From the NCBI GenBank assembly GCA_016650435.1, contig JAENVT010000441.1, positions 1 through 10,682 on the forward strand: 10,682 nucleotides of DNA, in the 5' to 3' direction. The stretch is from Ilumatobacteraceae bacterium (GTDB taxonomy: Bacteria > Actinomycetota > Acidimicrobiia > Acidimicrobiales > Ilumatobacteraceae). Below are positions 1 to 6,129 of the stretch, piece by piece. The notes beneath the pieces are model-generated. The model had not been told where the DNA came from, did not search any database, and was given only the letters and a program-made list of their open reading frames with translations. Made by a program: the position numbers and the translations under genes. Each line of letters starts with the position of its first letter. Within the stretch, counting starts at the first letter, position 1.

Positions 1-44
1 ATCACCTTGATGACCGCGAGATAATTTTGAGGTGCGCCTGCCAT
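1..44 (-). CDS. ftsZ: Cell division protein FtsZ, N-terminal 14 codons (cut by window edge)
   Basis: FtsZ is the tubulin-like GTPase that polymerises into the cytokinetic ring. Only the start is here: ATG at 44-42 opens a frame reading MAGAPQNYLAVIKV, which matches the conserved actinobacterial FtsZ start (NYLAVIKV, directly before the first glycine-rich GTP-binding loop, which lies outside the window). A clear ribosome binding site GGAGG at 57-53 sits 8 bases before the ATG. The gene follows ftsQ in the same direction after a 106-base gap, the usual ftsQ-ftsZ arrangement in Actinobacteria. The identity rests on 14 residues plus context, but both agree well. An unrelated gene is unlikely. Confidence 0.9.
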   Translation of the reverse strand, partial: MAGAPQNYLAVIKV

Positions 45-52
45 CAGGGAAG

Positions 53-57
53 CCTCC
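53..57 (-). promoter_or_regulatory. Ribosome binding site of ftsZ
   Basis: GGAGG on the minus strand, 8 bases upstream of the ftsZ ATG at 44. It is among the strongest Shine-Dalgarno matches in the window, fitting the high translation level that FtsZ needs, and it fixes the ftsZ start. Confidence 0.8.
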
Positions 58-64
58 GTAGTGC

Positions 65-93
65 TGATTGGCGAATGGATTGAGGCATGTCAA
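65..93 (-). promoter_or_regulatory. Possible promoter for ftsZ in the ftsQ-ftsZ gap
   Basis: A perfect -35 hexamer TTGACA lies at 93-88 on the minus strand. Seventeen bases further is CAATCA (70-65), a poor match to TATAAT. Transcription from it would start around base 58, leaving a leader of only about a dozen bases that includes the GGAGG site. Actinobacteria commonly have extra ftsZ promoters in this gap, which supports the idea. The weak -10 keeps this tentative. Confidence 0.3.
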
Positions 94-108
94 CGCCTGT
101 TTCGCCAA
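68..108. repeat. Inverted repeat in the ftsQ-ftsZ gap
   Basis: TTGGCGAA at 68-75 and TTCGCCAA at 101-108 are perfect 8-base inverted arms separated by 25 bases. Inside them AGGC (83-86) and GCCT (95-98) form a second, shorter pair, so a two-part hairpin is possible in RNA. The repeat spans the TTGACA hexamer at 88-93. It could be an operator or an RNA structure ahead of ftsZ. It lacks a U tract, so it does not look like an intrinsic terminator. Confidence 0.45.
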
Positions 109-150
109 GTCTCGCACGTCCGGCGCCGAAATCGGTGGACATCGTCATCA

Positions 151-1455
151 TCAGCACGGCGTCCGCGAGATCTCCGACGTCGACACATCGAGCCCGCAAA
201 TGCCCTCGAGACCCTCGCGAACCTGCGAAAGCAGACGAACGAGCTTCGACGACAGGTCGGCAGTGGGGCCGAGCTGCACCTCGAGCGTGTCGCCGAGCTG
301 CATCTTCAGGTCGCCGGTGGTCGCGTCGACGCCAATCGACCTGGTCAGAACCCTAATTTGGCCGGGTAAAGCAATCGCCAGCTGGGCTGCGGAGGCGAAC
401 GGTCTGCCGGCAAATTGGCCACGGTCGACGTCGGGGTTTGCCCCAGTTACGAGCATGTAGTCGATCGGGACACCGTCGACGACGTCGAGGACCCGGCCGT
501 CACGGTCGATGACCCTGAATTTTCCATCGGAACCCGCAAACGTGGCGATCGGTTTGCGCTCGCGGATGTCGATGAACACCCTGTGGGGGAAATCCGTCGA
601 CACGCGGGCCGACTCGACCCAGGCAATGCCCTCGAGCTCGCGCTCGATCTGCCGAGTGTCGACCAGCAAGATCGCCTCGCCGCGGACCTTGTCGACGATC
701 GCCGACAACTGTTGCGGGTCGGTGTACACCGCTCCCTGCACGTCGATCGTGCGCACATCGAACAGCGACGACGCGAGGACTGCGACGGCACCGACCAGAA
801 CCAGCAAGATCGCCGCGGCGATCGCCACCCAGATCAACCGCTTTCTCCCCTTGGCGCGTCGCACGGCGATCCGCCGGGCTCGGACCCGCGGATCCATCGA
901 TCCCGACGATCTCGCCGGCAAGGCCTCGATGCTGCCGCTTTCGTCGAGATCCTTGATGATGATCGTCGAGCGACCGCCTGTCGTGTCGCCCTCGCCGGTG
1001 TGGACTTCGCGCAGACGGGACCCGGCTTCTTCGTCGAGATAGAGCGCGTCTGGCCGATCGTCGTCGCCGATGACGATGACCTTGCGCGAACTGGCCGGCG
1101 CTGCGTCGGTCAGCTTGTCGGCGGATTCGCCCTGCGGATCCTCATCGGCTGTGGGCACCAGCGCAACGGTGTTCGACGATGTCAGCGAGTCGGTGACCTC
1201 CGACGGCGTTGTTGTATCCGGATCAGTGTCGACGGTTTTGGCGTCATCGCTGATCTTGGCATCATCGGTCTTGGCATCATCGGTGTTGGCTTCGACCTGC
1301 CTGAGGCTGTCGCCGAGGCCCAGCATTCGGTCGATCGACGGATCGTCGAAGTCGATCGCCTCGGCGTCCTGCTTCGAGAATGCGGCCAGCAGCTCTTCGA
1401 GGACGACGTCGGGCACGTCTTCGGAGTCGGGCCTCGTCGGCTCTTTCTCAGCCAT
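151..1455 (-). CDS. ftsQ: Cell division protein FtsQ with a long acidic cytoplasmic tail
   Basis: FtsQ is a single-pass membrane protein that joins early and late divisome parts (the FtsB/FtsL and FtsW/FtsI groups). The product is 434 residues. Residues 1-206 form a long, charged, probably disordered cytoplasmic tail ending in a basic stretch (190-206). A transmembrane helix follows at about 207-231 (LIWVAIAAAILLVLVGAVAV), then a POTRA domain at about 233-302 (DVRTIDVQGAVYTDPQQL to FIDIRERKPIATF) and the C-terminal beta domain at 303-434. The start is the ATG at 1455, with GGAGG 9 bases upstream; a longer frame to 1494 would need TTG and has no such site. The start overlaps the murB stop by 8 bases. 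The stop TGA (153-151) is followed directly by a second in-frame TGA. Many FtsQ proteins are 250-320 residues, so the tail is unusually long. It contains a TDDAK repeat at residues 58-73. Confidence 0.95.
   Translation of the reverse strand: MAEKEPTRPDSEDVPDVVLEELLAAFSKQDAEAIDFDDPSIDRMLGLGDSLRQVEANTDDAKTDDAKISDDAKTVDTDPDTTTPSEVTDSLTSSNTVALVPTADEDPQGESADKLTDAAPASSRKVIVIGDDDRPDALYLDEEAGSRLREVHTGEGDTTGGRSTIIIKDLDESGSIEALPARSSGSMDPRVRARRIAVRRAKGRKRLIWVAIAAAILLVLVGAVAVLASSLFDVRTIDVQGAVYTDPQQLSAIVDKVRGEAILLVDTRQIERELEGIAWVESARVSTDFPHRVFIDIRERKPIATFAGSDGKFRVIDRDGRVLDVVDGVPIDYMLVTGANPDVDRGQFAGRPFASAAQLAIALPGQIRVLTRSIGVDATTGDLKMQLGDTLEVQLGPTADLSSKLVRLLSQVREGLEGICGLDVSTSEISRTPC
1255..1284 (-). repeat. 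Perfect 15-bp tandem duplication within ftsQ
   Basis: Two identical 15-base units, cttggcatcatcggt on the + strand, lie at 1255-1269 and 1270-1284. On the coding strand each reads TDDAK (FtsQ residues 58-62 and 63-67). A third, diverged and one-codon-longer copy (ISDDAK, residues 68-73) follows in the coding direction. The repeat is in frame, so copy-number change would not break the gene. Confidence 0.85.
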
Positions 1456-2401
1456 TCGTCGAACCCTCCGGCCGCGCCATGCCAGCCTCGGCAAATCCGA
1501 CGAGGCGAACTTCGCTGCGCAGTTCGAAGCCCGTGCCGGCGGCCACGCGTTCTCGTACCTGGTCGATCACTGCCTTCACGTCGGCGGCGGTCGCGCCATC
1601 GCCGGCCTGGATGAAATTGGCGTGCTTGTCAGACACGAACGCGCCACCGACACGAAAGCCGCGCAGACCGACGCGATCGATCAACTCGCCCGCCGACAGT
1701 TGACCGGGGACCGGATTGACGAACACTGAACCGGCATTCTGGCCGCCGGGTTGGTTCTCGCGGCGCCACCGCACGATCTCGGCAATCTCGCGCTCCGAGT
1801 GATCCATATCGCCCGGCGCCAAGGCCAGCTCAGCTGTGAGAACGATCTCGTGGTCGGCGAGGTTCGAGCCACGGAAACGCAGGCAGAGGGAGTCGGCAAT
1901 CCGCCACCCCGACGACCGGTTGTACAGATCGAAGATCTCGGCGCGAACGAGCGACGCGGCAATGTCGGAGCCATGCCCGCCCGCGTTCATCCGCACTGCA
2001 CCGCCTATCGACCCGGGAACACCGACCGCCCATTCGAAACCGGTCAACCCTGCCGCGGCCGTACGCCGAGCCAGCACCGGCAGCGCGACGGCTGAACCGG
2101 CGACGACATTGCTGTCCGTTACCTCGATGCCGTCGGCCCACTCGGCCAGGCTCAGCGCAACACCGGCGAACCCGGCGTCGGCGACCAACAGGTTCGATCC
2201 CCTGCCGACCACCAACACGGGGAGCTCGTAGCGGGCGATCACGTCGGCGACTTCGTGGAGATCGGTCATCGACCGAGGGCTGACGAAGATGGCTGCCGCG
2301 CCACCGACCCGATAGGTCGTCATCGGGCCAAGCGGCTCGTCGACACGGCCGAGCGGACCGAGATCCGAGATGGCGCTTCGCAGGCGCTCGGCCAGGTTCA
2401 A
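1448..2401 (-). CDS. murB: UDP-N-acetylenolpyruvoylglucosamine reductase
   Basis: MurB uses NADPH and FAD to reduce UDP-GlcNAc-enolpyruvate to UDP-MurNAc in the cytoplasm. The product is 317 residues. FAD-binding motifs are seen at YRVGGAAAIFV (30-40), VVGRGSNLLVADAGF (64-78) and GVPGSIGGAVRMNAGG (127-142). The likely catalytic residues are R177 in the FRGS segment, the proton-donating S225 in NAGSVFVNP, and E297 near the C-terminus (LRSEVRL). The segment GFRVGGAFVSDKHANFI (248-264) is the typical substrate-binding end domain. The start is a TTG at 2401, overlapping the murC stop in TTGA. The next in-frame Met is residue 27, already in the FAD domain, and no ATG or GTG lies just upstream, so TTG coupled to murC is the best choice. 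It ends 8 bases inside ftsQ. Confidence 0.95.
   Translation of the reverse strand: MNLAERLRSAISDLGPLGRVDEPLGPMTTYRVGGAAAIFVSPRSMTDLHEVADVIARYELPVLVVGRGSNLLVADAGFAGVALSLAEWADGIEVTDSNVVAGSAVALPVLARRTAAAGLTGFEWAVGVPGSIGGAVRMNAGGHGSDIAASLVRAEIFDLYNRSSGWRIADSLCLRFRGSNLADHEIVLTAELALAPGDMDHSEREIAEIVRWRRENQPGGQNAGSVFVNPVPGQLSAGELIDRVGLRGFRVGGAFVSDKHANFIQAGDGATAADVKAVIDQVRERVAAGTGFELRSEVRLVGFAEAGMARPEGSTNG
1465..1469 (-). promoter_or_regulatory. Ribosome binding site deciding the ftsQ start
   Basis: GGAGG on the minus strand, 9 bases before the ATG at 1455 and inside the end of murB. It selects 1455 over the longer TTG-started frame beginning at 1494. Confidence 0.75.
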
Positions 2402-3810
2402 TTCGCCAGCACCCTGAGCTCGGCCCGACGTTGCTGCACTTCGTCGGGAAGCGACGCGATGTCACCGCAACCCATCGAGATGCAGACATCGCCGTCGCGG
2501 AGTTCGTGGGCGAGGTACTCGATCAGATCGTTGCGGCGCGGCATCCACGCCATGCGTGTCGACGGGTGGGCATCGAGCACGGCGTTGACGACAAGTTTCC
2601 CCGTGACGCCAGGAATGGGTGTTGTACCGGAAGGGTAGATGTCGGTGAGCACTACCAGATCGGCGTCGACGAACGCATCGCGATACGCGGGCGACATCAC
2701 CGCCATGCGGTTGAACCGATTGGGTTGAAACACCGCAACGACACGTCGCCAGCCATCGCCGCTGCTTCGTGCAGCAGACAACACAGCGCTGATCTCACTC
2801 GGCAGGTGCGCGTAGTCGTCGACCAGCGCCGCGCCGCCATCGATGCCGCGAAGATCGAAACGACGAGCTACTCCGCCGAACTTGGCCAATGCCCGCGCGG
2901 CGACATCGAAGTCGACACCGACCGAGCACGCCATCGCCAAGGCACCCAGTGCGTTTCGCACGTTGTGAACTCCGCGCAATGGCAGATCGACCGTGCCGAG
3001 CGTCGCGCCGGATTGTTCGACAGTGAAGCTGTACGAGCCGTGCTCCGCACGAATGTCGACGGCGCGGTATTCCGCAACGGGCGAGATTCCGTACGTGATC
3101 GCACCATGGGGACCCGCCAGTTCGGCACAGACCGAGTCGTCGACGCACAGCACCTTCGGCCCGGCGACCTGGGCGAGGTATTGATCGAACCCGGCGATGA
3201 TTGCCGCTTCGGTCCCGTAGAAGTCCAGATGATCGACTTCGACGTTGGTCAGCATCGTGCCGAACAGCGGCAACTCCAGATGTGTGCCGTCACTCTCGTC
3301 CGCCTCCACCACCAACCACTCGCCATCGGTCCACTGCGCTCCGGTGCCCATGTCGGTCACGTCTCCGCCGATGATGAACGAAGGCCGCAGGCCGGCGGCA
3401 GACAGGATCAGCATCAGCATCGATGTCGTGGTCGTCTTGCCATGCGTCCCGGCAACACCGAGCGACCTGGCCTGGGCGCAGATTGACGACAGCATCCCGG
3501 CGCGGGTCAGTACTGCGATGCCCGTCTTCGCTGCTTCGTCGAGCTCGATGTTGTTGGCGGGTACCGCGGTCGATGCAGTCACGGCCGTGCAACCGGCGAC
3601 GTGTCGGCGGTCGTGCCCGACATGCACCTCGACCCCCGCAGCTCGCACGCGCTCCAGCACAGGACGTTCGCGAATGTCGCTGCCACTGACCCGGTGCCCC
3701 ATCTCGGCCAACACGATCGCGATCGCGCTCATACCCGGTCCGCCGACGCCGACGACATGGAGTCGTTGAGGCGTGGATAGATCCAGAGGGCTGTGCGGCA
3801 CACCGCTCAC
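2398..3810 (-). CDS. murC: UDP-N-acetylmuramate--L-alanine ligase
   Basis: MurC joins L-alanine to UDP-MurNAc with ATP, the first peptide step of the precursor. The product is 470 residues, normal for the family. The N-terminal UDP-binding fold begins RLHVVGVGGPGMSAIAIVL (16-34). The ATP loop GTHGKTTTTS is at 121-130, ADESDGTHLEL at 170-180, and NVEVDHLDFYG at 189-199 holds metal- and substrate-binding residues. The C-terminal ligase domain has DDYAHLPSE at 331-339 and FQPNRFNR at 361-368. Most MurC proteins have DDYxHHP; here the second His is Leu. The start is a GTG at 3810 that overlaps the murG stop as GTGA. The open frame runs upstream to 4659 only as a shadow of murG. Mpl is a relative, but the dcw position favours MurC. 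Confidence 0.95.
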   Translation of the reverse strand: MSGVPHSPLDLSTPQRLHVVGVGGPGMSAIAIVLAEMGHRVSGSDIRERPVLERVRAAGVEVHVGHDRRHVAGCTAVTASTAVPANNIELDEAAKTGIAVLTRAGMLSSICAQARSLGVAGTHGKTTTTSMLMLILSAAGLRPSFIIGGDVTDMGTGAQWTDGEWLVVEADESDGTHLELPLFGTMLTNVEVDHLDFYGTEAAIIAGFDQYLAQVAGPKVLCVDDSVCAELAGPHGAITYGISPVAEYRAVDIRAEHGSYSFTVEQSGATLGTVDLPLRGVHNVRNALGALAMACSVGVDFDVAARALAKFGGVARRFDLRGIDGGAALVDDYAHLPSEISAVLSAARSSGDGWRRVVAVFQPNRFNRMAVMSPAYRDAFVDADLVVLTDIYPSGTTPIPGVTGKLVVNAVLDAHPSTRMAWMPRRNDLIEYLAHELRDGDVCISMGCGDIASLPDEVQQRRAELRVLAN

Positions 3811-4922
3811 GACGACGCCACCCGTTCGATCAGATCGACGAGAGTGGTGCCATGGTGACGCTCCCCGATCGCGACCGCAGCGGACGACATCGCCGCCAAC
3901 TCGGCTGGGTCGGTGATGAGCTGGGCAAGCTCGGCGATCAGTCGATCCGCTGTGAGGTCGCGCTCTTCGATCAGCACCGCGCCATGTTGGTCGCTGAGCT
4001 CGCGTGCGTTGTCGACCTGATGGTTCTCGGCCGCGCCGGGCCACGGAACGATGATGGCCGGCATGCCGACGGTGGCAAGCTCGGCGATCGTTGCTGCGCC
4101 CGCTCTCGTCATCATCAGATCGGCTGCGGCATACACCAGGGGCATGCGGTCCTCGTATCCAAGCACTCGATACATGATGCCGTGGCTGCCGTCGCGAGCG
4201 GGCGCGGCATCGGGCATATTGCGTTCGCCGACAACGTGATAGATGACCAGGTCGCGTCGGTCGGCCAGGCGTTCGACCGTTTCCGCGACGACCTCGTTCA
4301 GGCGTCTGGCGCCTAGCGAGCCGCCGAACACAGCGAACACGAATCGGTCGAGTGGCAGATCGAGCTGCGAACGGGCCCCATCGCGATCGCGGGCGCGATC
4401 GATGTTCAACACCTCTTGGCGAACCGGTGCGCCCGTCGGCTCTGCTCGTGGCAGCGTCGATCCCTCGAAGGCCACCGCGCATGCCGCGGCGCGGCGCGCC
4501 ATGAGCTTCGACACCAGACCGGGTCGGCGGTCGTAGCTGACCACGACGTATGGCACGCGGCTGAGCATCGCCGCGGCCGTGGCGGGAAAGCTGGCGTATC
4601 CCCCGACGTTGACGACCACCTCCGGCGACAGCTTGCGGATCAACCGCAGCGCCCGCCACGTCGAGCCGACAAGTTTGGGAAAGAAGGCAAGGTTGCGGAT
4701 CGACAAGGACCGTTGCAGGCCTGTGACATCGAGCAACGTATAGTCATACCGGGTGGGTGGCAGCAGTCGGCGCTCGACGCCGCGCGTTGCGCCGACGTAG
4801 TGGATGGAATCGTGATCGTGGCCACGAGCGACGAGTGCGTCGGCGACCGCCAACGCAGCAAGCACGTGCCCCGACGTGCCGCCACCCGTCACCACGGCGT
4901 AGGCGACGCCAGGGTTGGTCAT
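3807..4922 (-). CDS. murG: UDP-GlcNAc:MurNAc-pentapeptide undecaprenyl GlcNAc transferase
   Basis: MurG adds GlcNAc from UDP-GlcNAc to lipid I, giving lipid II on the inner face of the membrane. The product is 371 residues with the two-lobed GT-B fold. Lobe 1 has the glycine loop GGGTSGH (13-19, with catalytic-region H19) and GGYASFPA (107-114). Lobe 2 has GGSLGARRLNE (200-210) and TRAGAATIAEL (272-282), where E281 matches the UDP-ribose-binding Glu of E. coli MurG. PWPGAAENHQVDNA follows at 293-306. Two signatures differ from the family norm: the HEQN segment reads VSYD (128-131) and GGSQGA reads GGSLGA. The ATG at 4922 lies 7 bases after the ftsW stop and has an AGGTGA ribosome site overlapping that stop. 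It ends in GTGA overlap with murC. Confidence 0.94.
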   Translation of the reverse strand: MTNPGVAYAVVTGGGTSGHVLAALAVADALVARGHDHDSIHYVGATRGVERRLLPPTRYDYTLLDVTGLQRSLSIRNLAFFPKLVGSTWRALRLIRKLSPEVVVNVGGYASFPATAAAMLSRVPYVVVSYDRRPGLVSKLMARRAAACAVAFEGSTLPRAEPTGAPVRQEVLNIDRARDRDGARSQLDLPLDRFVFAVFGGSLGARRLNEVVAETVERLADRRDLVIYHVVGERNMPDAAPARDGSHGIMYRVLGYEDRMPLVYAAADLMMTRAGAATIAELATVGMPAIIVPWPGAAENHQVDNARELSDQHGAVLIEERDLTADRLIAELAQLITDPAELAAMSSAAVAIGERHHGTTLVDLIERVASS

Positions 4923-4929
4923 GACACAG

Positions 4930-4936
4930 TCACCTC
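4930..4936 (-). promoter_or_regulatory. Ribosome binding site of murG, within the ftsW stop
   Basis: GAGGTGA on the minus strand, 7 bases before the murG ATG at 4922. Its last three bases are the ftsW stop codon. murG is the only fully non-overlapping gene inside the run after murE, and it has one of the better ribosome sites. Confidence 0.7.
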
Positions 4937-6129
4937 ACGTTGCGAGCCACGTTGAGCAGCAGCCCCGCCGCGGTCATCGTGACGAACAGAGAACTGCCGC
5001 CAGCGGAGAAGAACGGCAGCGTCAGGCCGGTTACCGGCATCATTCCGGTGACCCCGCCGACGTTGATGATCGTCTGGACGACGAACCAGATGACGATGCC
5101 GCCGGCCAGCAGGCTGGCGAAGCGGTCCTGCGTTGCCAACGCGACCTGCACACCGGCGTAGGCCAGGATCAGGAATCCGCCGAGCACGGCAATGACACCG
5201 ATCATCCCCAACTCTTCGGCGATGACAGCGAAGATGAAGTCGCTGTGCGCCAACGGCAAGAAGTCGCCGAGCTTGTTCTTGCCCTGGCCAACGCCTTCTC
5301 CGGCTAGGCCCCCTTGTGCCAACGCGATCATCGCCTGGTAGGTCTGGTAGCTGAGGTGGTCCTTGTGCGCGGCGATGTCGAGGAAGGCGGTGAATCGAGC
5401 CTGACGGCGTGGACTGGAGACAATGAAGGCAAGAGCGCCGAGTGCACCAATGCTTGCCGCCCCCGCCATGGGCCGCAGCGGTGCACCGGCGATGAAGGCG
5501 ACGACGAACACGATCGATGCCAGCACGATCGCCGAGCCGAGATCGCTCTGCACCAGGCACAAGCCGCTGCCGACGATTGCGACCAGCATCACCGGAACCA
5601 GCGTGCGTTGCGGGTTGGCCATCTCGTCCCTGCGCTTGGCCAACAGGTTGGCGCAGTACAACAGAACCGAGAGCTTCAAGAACTCGGAGGGCTGCAGCGA
5701 CAGCGGCCCGATTGCGATCCACGCGTTGGCATCGTTGACCCTGTCGCCGACGCCGGGGATGAAGGGCAGCAACATCATCCCGTACGAGATGATCAGGAAG
5801 GGCAGGACCAGGCGGCGCCAGAAGTGATACGGCACGCGCATACCGATCCACAGACCCACCAAACCCAGCCCGGCCCACATCACCTGTTTGTTGAAGATAC
5901 GAAATGGCGAGTGGCCTTGATGGAACTGGTTGATCGACGAGGCCGACAGCACCATCACGAGGCCGAGCATCACGAAAACAGCGACGACCACGGCGATCGC
6001 GTAGAACGCGACGGTTGGCGGCGCGCCAGGCTTCGCCGCCATGCGCCGGCTGGGGTGCCTGCGCAAGGCCGCGGCCCGATCGAGCGCCTGCCTGCGGCGA
6101 TCGCCGATCACGGTCGTCGAGGAGGTCAT
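4930..6129 (-). CDS. ftsW: Septal peptidoglycan polymerase FtsW (SEDS family)
   Basis: FtsW polymerises lipid II into glycan strands at the septum, in partnership with FtsI. The product is 399 residues: a basic cytoplasmic N-terminus (1-38), then about ten membrane segments starting at 40-64 (AFYAIAVVVAVFVMLGLVMV). SEDS signatures are clear: ANAWIAIGPLSLQPSEFLKL (134-153), QSDLGSA (194-200), GLAGEGVGQGKNKLGDFLP (274-292) and HSDFIFAVIAEELG (295-308). The Asp in HSDF (297) corresponds to the catalytic Asp of SEDS polymerases. Near the end GMMPVTGLTLPFFSAGGSS (362-380) is also typical. The start is the ATG at 6129, overlapping the murD stop as ATGA. The frame stays open to 6855, but that part is a shadow of murD. 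RodA is the close relative; linkage to ftsI and ftsQ favours FtsW. Confidence 0.95.
   Translation of the reverse strand: MTSSTTVIGDRRRQALDRAAALRRHPSRRMAAKPGAPPTVAFYAIAVVVAVFVMLGLVMVLSASSINQFHQGHSPFRIFNKQVMWAGLGLVGLWIGMRVPYHFWRRLVLPFLIISYGMMLLPFIPGVGDRVNDANAWIAIGPLSLQPSEFLKLSVLLYCANLLAKRRDEMANPQRTLVPVMLVAIVGSGLCLVQSDLGSAIVLASIVFVVAFIAGAPLRPMAGAASIGALGALAFIVSSPRRQARFTAFLDIAAHKDHLSYQTYQAMIALAQGGLAGEGVGQGKNKLGDFLPLAHSDFIFAVIAEELGMIGVIAVLGGFLILAYAGVQVALATQDRFASLLAGGIVIWFVVQTIINVGGVTGMMPVTGLTLPFFSAGGSSLFVTMTAAGLLLNVARNVR

Noticed and set aside
1255..1284. Tandem repeat as a possible CRISPR or regulatory array
   Set aside because: The units abut without spacers, are multiples of three and encode TDDAK in the ftsQ frame, so this is a coding repeat.
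415..1614. Long + strand open frame (399 codons) opposite ftsQ and murB
   Set aside because: It is antisense to two well-recognised genes, shows no domain pattern and is explained by the high-G+C codon bias, which leaves antisense frames open.
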